Shown: piece by piece, positions 61,099 to 64,000 of the stretch
How positions within the stretch are numbered: position 1 is the first letter of the stretch
How the letters are laid out: each line of letters opens with the position of its first letter
Assembly: GCA_950295325.1 (NCBI GenBank)
Contig: OX485807.1
Span: forward strand, 45,870,796-45,934,795
Length of the DNA stretch: 64,000 nt
Source of the DNA: Polytrichum commune
Lineage: Eukaryota; Streptophyta; Polytrichopsida; Polytrichales; Polytrichaceae
Reading direction: 5' to 3'
Notes under the pieces: model-generated
Told to the model about the DNA's origin: nothing
The model's database searches: none
The model's input: the letters and a program-made list of their open reading frames with translations, nothing else
Translations under genes and position numbers: made by a program

Positions 61099-62724
61099 CA
61101 CCCTAACCTTGATAATATCACACTTGTTAATAGAACACCTTGATATTGTCACCTAAAAGTTTGAAACCGATTTCCATAGTGTAAAACTCCCTCGTTATTA
61201 TCACTATCACCCTTGATAATGTCACATTTTTTTTTCAAAATTTGTAGTTTAAGTGTGATAATAACAAGTAACATGGATGAAAAAAGGCCGGATGGACAAC
61301 AAATTCTATGGATGACGTCGGCATCTTCACCTGCTTCCGCTTGAATCTTGGGTTCTTGAATCTTGAATCTCATGTGCCGAAGAAGCAACGGTTTCTCTCG
61401 CAGATCAACTTCTCGCAGCTCCGCCTGCATCGTATGCTCTCTCCTCTCGCAGCTCCACACACCGCTCTGCCCCTCATCTTCTTGCCGCTCTCCTCAACAA
61501 ACTGTTGCATCCACAAGGTTTCTTCCTAAATGGTACTTTTGAAGCTTTGAGGCTTGTTGAATCAGTTCGGTGTTGAAGACCTTGTAATTGATTTCTATGT
61601 TTCAAACTTAGATTGTTGGCATTCATTCTATGGCATTTTCAGAGAATTGCATTGTGAGGTGGAAGTTGATCAATCGGTGGTTCCTGAGGATTTTGTGGCT
61701 GCCGTTGAAGATGGCGCACACATGGTAAGCACCTTAGTTGCATTCCTTCAGTAGCCATTTCCAATGTCGATAAATGCCTCTTAACCTTGAAGATTTAGAG
61801 CTGGTAAAACATTTCCGAGAAGCAATTTGCTGGAGCTGCATGCTTTCGCATTAGACACACCTTCAAGATTGTAAATTCTAAGAAGTTTCAAGCTATGCTA
61901 TGGTGTGTGGCGGCATGGCATGAATTAGATGATCAAACCATTAGAAATTGTTGGAGAAAGTCTGCCATATTGCTTGCAGAGTGGAATGCAGATATGAACA
62001 ATCTTGATGAACATATGAAGTCCAAAATGGAGGAAGCAACTTTGGAATTGGGTAGACTCATCGCCACATTAAATTTGGGTTTGGATGTTGAAGGCAAGCC
62101 TGTAGAAAAGCTTTGTCCTTTGGAGTACATAAACATGGAAGGTGAAGATGATTTTGAGGTGGAATTTTCTACTGAGGAGCTTGTGCAATTAGTGCAAGAT
62201 GGCGAACATGTTCTTGATTCCATGGAAGTGGACCCATTGATTGTTGATAGCAGTGATGATGAGTCTAAAGTAGTAAAGCTAAGCGATGCACAAAAATATG
62301 CTAAAGATGTTTTGAATTTTATGGCTAGCCAAGGTTCTCAGATTTTCAGCACTCATGAGTTGTTAGAAATGGAAAAAATCCATGACAAACTCATTAGAAT
62401 TGGTGTTGCACATTTAACATCAACAAAACAATGTGACATTAGAAGCTTCTTTGTCTCTAGTGAGAGGTCTTTACCTGATCTCAATGACACATTATGATGT
62501 GCTCTTGTTGTTATTCACAATTTTGAATTAGATTTTACATTCAAAAACATTGAAGTCTCGTATTTGTTATTTTAAAAAAAAATTGTAATTATATTTTGAT
62601 TTTCTACTTATTTTTTGATAATATCACATTATGCACAAAATGTGACATTATCAAGTACGTCACACCTTGTTTATATCACACTTTTTGGTGAAACGGAGGG
62701 TGTGACATTATCAAGGTTAGGGTG
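61099..62724 (+). mobile_element. Pogo-like (Tc1/mariner) element, 1626 bp, TA duplication
   Basis: The ends CACCCTAACCTTGATAAT and ATTATCAAGGTTAGGGTG are perfect inverted repeats. The dinucleotide TA flanks both sides (61097-61098 and 62725-62726), as expected for this superfamily. TGATAATGTCACA-like subterminal repeats recur inside both ends. It carries a frame related to the C-terminus of pogo-type transposases but no DDE core, so it is non-autonomous. Confidence 0.8.
61895..62497 (+). pseudogene. C-terminal fragment of a pogo-type transposase
   Basis: Open frame of 200 codons. AWHELDDQTIRNCWRKSAIL matches the conserved segment that follows the DDE domain in pogo/Tigger transposases (AWxxVxxxTIxNCWRKAGI). 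After it come acidic tracts (MEGEDDFEVEFSTEEL) and a Ser/Asp-rich tail. The DNA-binding N-terminus and catalytic acidic residues are missing. Some in-frame codons extend upstream of the ATG. The frame at 61647-61735 has a similar acidic tract (EVEVDQSVVPEDF...), perhaps a decayed repeat of this tail. It could still bind partner proteins, but cannot transpose DNA. Confidence 0.7.
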
Positions 62725-62869
62725 TAAGTTGTTTCAGGTTTTGACTCTTTTTTACATAGAGCCTAGAAATGAATGCCCTTTCAACTTTGAAGTCGACATG
62801 AACACCATTTGACTTAAGGAGAAGCTTTCAATACAGTAGACTTTTGGTAGGGTCTATGCATGTGAGATT

Positions 62870-62953
62870 TGGGCAAACCAACCCATACACTCGTTCCTTA
62901 TTGGATGCCTAAACCCTTGCCTCCAAGGAACGAGTGTACGGGTTGTTTCGCCC
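62870..62953. repeat. Short hairpin
   Basis: AACCCATACACTCGTTCCTT and AAGGAACGAGTGTACGGGTT pair with one mismatch around a loop of about 25 bases. Outer bases GGGCAAACC and GGTTGTTTCGCCC also pair partly. Possible small foldback element; it is not followed by a gene end, so a terminator role is not indicated. Confidence 0.7.
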
Positions 62954-63614
62954 CAACCATATGTGTGATCATTTAAAGAGAAAAACGATCTTTACTTTGA
63001 CCTCTTATAACTTTCCCATCTCAACTAGAACCTAGCTAGAATGGTGTCTATAATATCTTGAGCACATAGTCTAATCTCATTGTAATACGTGCCTCTTAAT
63101 GTCCATGCTCAATATAATGCACACGTCTTCCGAGAGTCCATTCTTGATTACAACAAGCTTTGTCATAATACATATAACGTCTCACCTCGATAATACAACA
63201 CCTCAATTATACAACACATTTCCCATCGACCAAAGTTTCTAGTGTTGATTCACCCCCATATTACAACTACAACGCTCGTACAATTTTAAGCCTAATTTGT
63301 CATATAATAGACGTAATTGATGTGCATGAGTAGTGGGACCCACACAAAAACAATTTGCTTTGGGATTGGGGAGATGTTCTAGTTCAAGCTCCTAACCTAC
63401 ACTTGAAGAGACTCAAGCAAATATCTTTGTCGGATTTAATGAAATCAATTATCTTAGGATACAAAAAATCCTCACTATCGGGATACACTAAAACCCATAC
63501 TGTCTTCAATGCCAGCTTATGGGCATCCTTGTCGAGGACGGCGGAAAATAGGGGGTTGGGGCCCTTAGCTTCAAGCTCAATTGCGTGTGGTGGTTTGCAA
63601 ACAGAATGACATAG

Positions 63615-64000
63615 ATGGCATTAGAGGCATTTGATAGTTGGATGATGGACATTTTTGCTACTAGTTCCCTTAAGCATGTTGGTAGTGATGAATCATATGG
63701 TTATTCGACCTTACAATTGAGCAATATTACTATTGCTTTCTTACCACCTAGTGTTACAAGTGTGGTACAACCCTTAAATCAAGTATTAATTGCTTTATTC
63801 AAAGTTCAAGATAAGAAGAAGCTTTTGTAATGGGATTTCTCACAACTTGATTCTTCTACAAGTCATGAAGACTTGAGGAAAGTAGTGCCTATTGTAAGGC
63901 ATGCTATTATGTGGACCTCTCAAGTGTGGAGAGATATATATCCCCAAATGATACGAAACAATTGGAGGATGTCCAAAAACTTACCTGCAAATTGGAGTGT
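63615..64000 (+). pseudogene. Decayed pogo-type transposase, DDE region, running off the right edge
   Basis: The frame includes YGYSTLQLSNITIAFLPPSV and VTSVVQPLNQ, the block around the third catalytic Asp of pogo/Tigger transposases. In the family this reads QPLDQ; here it is QPLN, so catalysis should be lost. A TAA at 63828-63830 interrupts the frame, after which family-like sequence continues in the same frame (SQVWRDIYPQMIRNNWRMSK). The upstream part (63355-63614) is not clearly alignable. The element continues past 64000. Confidence 0.75.

Noticed and set aside
1-64000. tRNA, rRNA or CRISPR features
   Set aside because: No intact tRNA-like A/B box pair outside the SINE, no rRNA-like block and no regularly spaced short repeats with unique spacers were seen. 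The tandem arrays have no unique spacers.

Overview
This is a land-plant nuclear window: spliced genes with GT-AG introns, AT-rich gene-poor spacers, and many small DNA transposons. The best pointer to lineage is a kinase-NB-ARC-LRR immune receptor at 42.2-48.7 kb. That architecture (PNL) is known from mosses, so a moss is the most likely source. This rests on one gene family and is an inference.

Five protein genes are well supported. (1) 3872-8361 (+): an eight-exon chloroplast shikimate kinase-like protein of the SKL2 type, 421 aa. (2) 16953-12538 (-): a five-exon secreted PQQ-type beta-propeller quinoprotein, 516 aa. (3) 35035-34340 (-): an intronless membrane-anchored FAS1 (fasciclin) protein, 231 aa. 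(4) 37838-38734 (+): an intronless protein with the DUF688-type WExxPGKP motif, 298 aa. (5) 48725-42239 (-): a three-exon, 2030-aa receptor. It reads helical N-terminus, non-RD protein kinase, NB-ARC, then exactly 41 uninterrupted 24-aa leucine-rich repeats and a short stub. The three multi-exon models were built by hand from splice sites; all junction phases agree and the totals are multiples of three.

The rest is mostly mobile-element territory. Several elements can be delimited to the base by target-site duplications (TSDs). These include a tRNA-derived SINE (9641-10022, 11-bp TSD); 225-bp hAT-type MITEs in five copies, two with perfect 8-bp TSDs; and a 1.4-kb hAT-type element (24259-25655, 8-bp TSD) carrying a fragment of a SAC-domain phosphoinositide phosphatase gene. 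There is also a pair of Mutator-like MITEs in opposite orientation (11420-12234 and 49799-50525, 9-11-bp TSDs), Tourist/PIF-like MITEs with TAA or TTA duplications, a pogo-like element (61099-62724, TA duplication), and a decayed pogo transposase at the right edge. Introns of genes 1 and 2 contain hairpin-forming elements.

The genes do not form a pathway or operon. The most interesting locus is the receptor. It joins a kinase with the non-RD signature to an NB-ARC switch and a very homogeneous LRR array that appears to have grown recently by tandem duplication. No rRNA, tRNA, CRISPR or organellar sequence was recognised.
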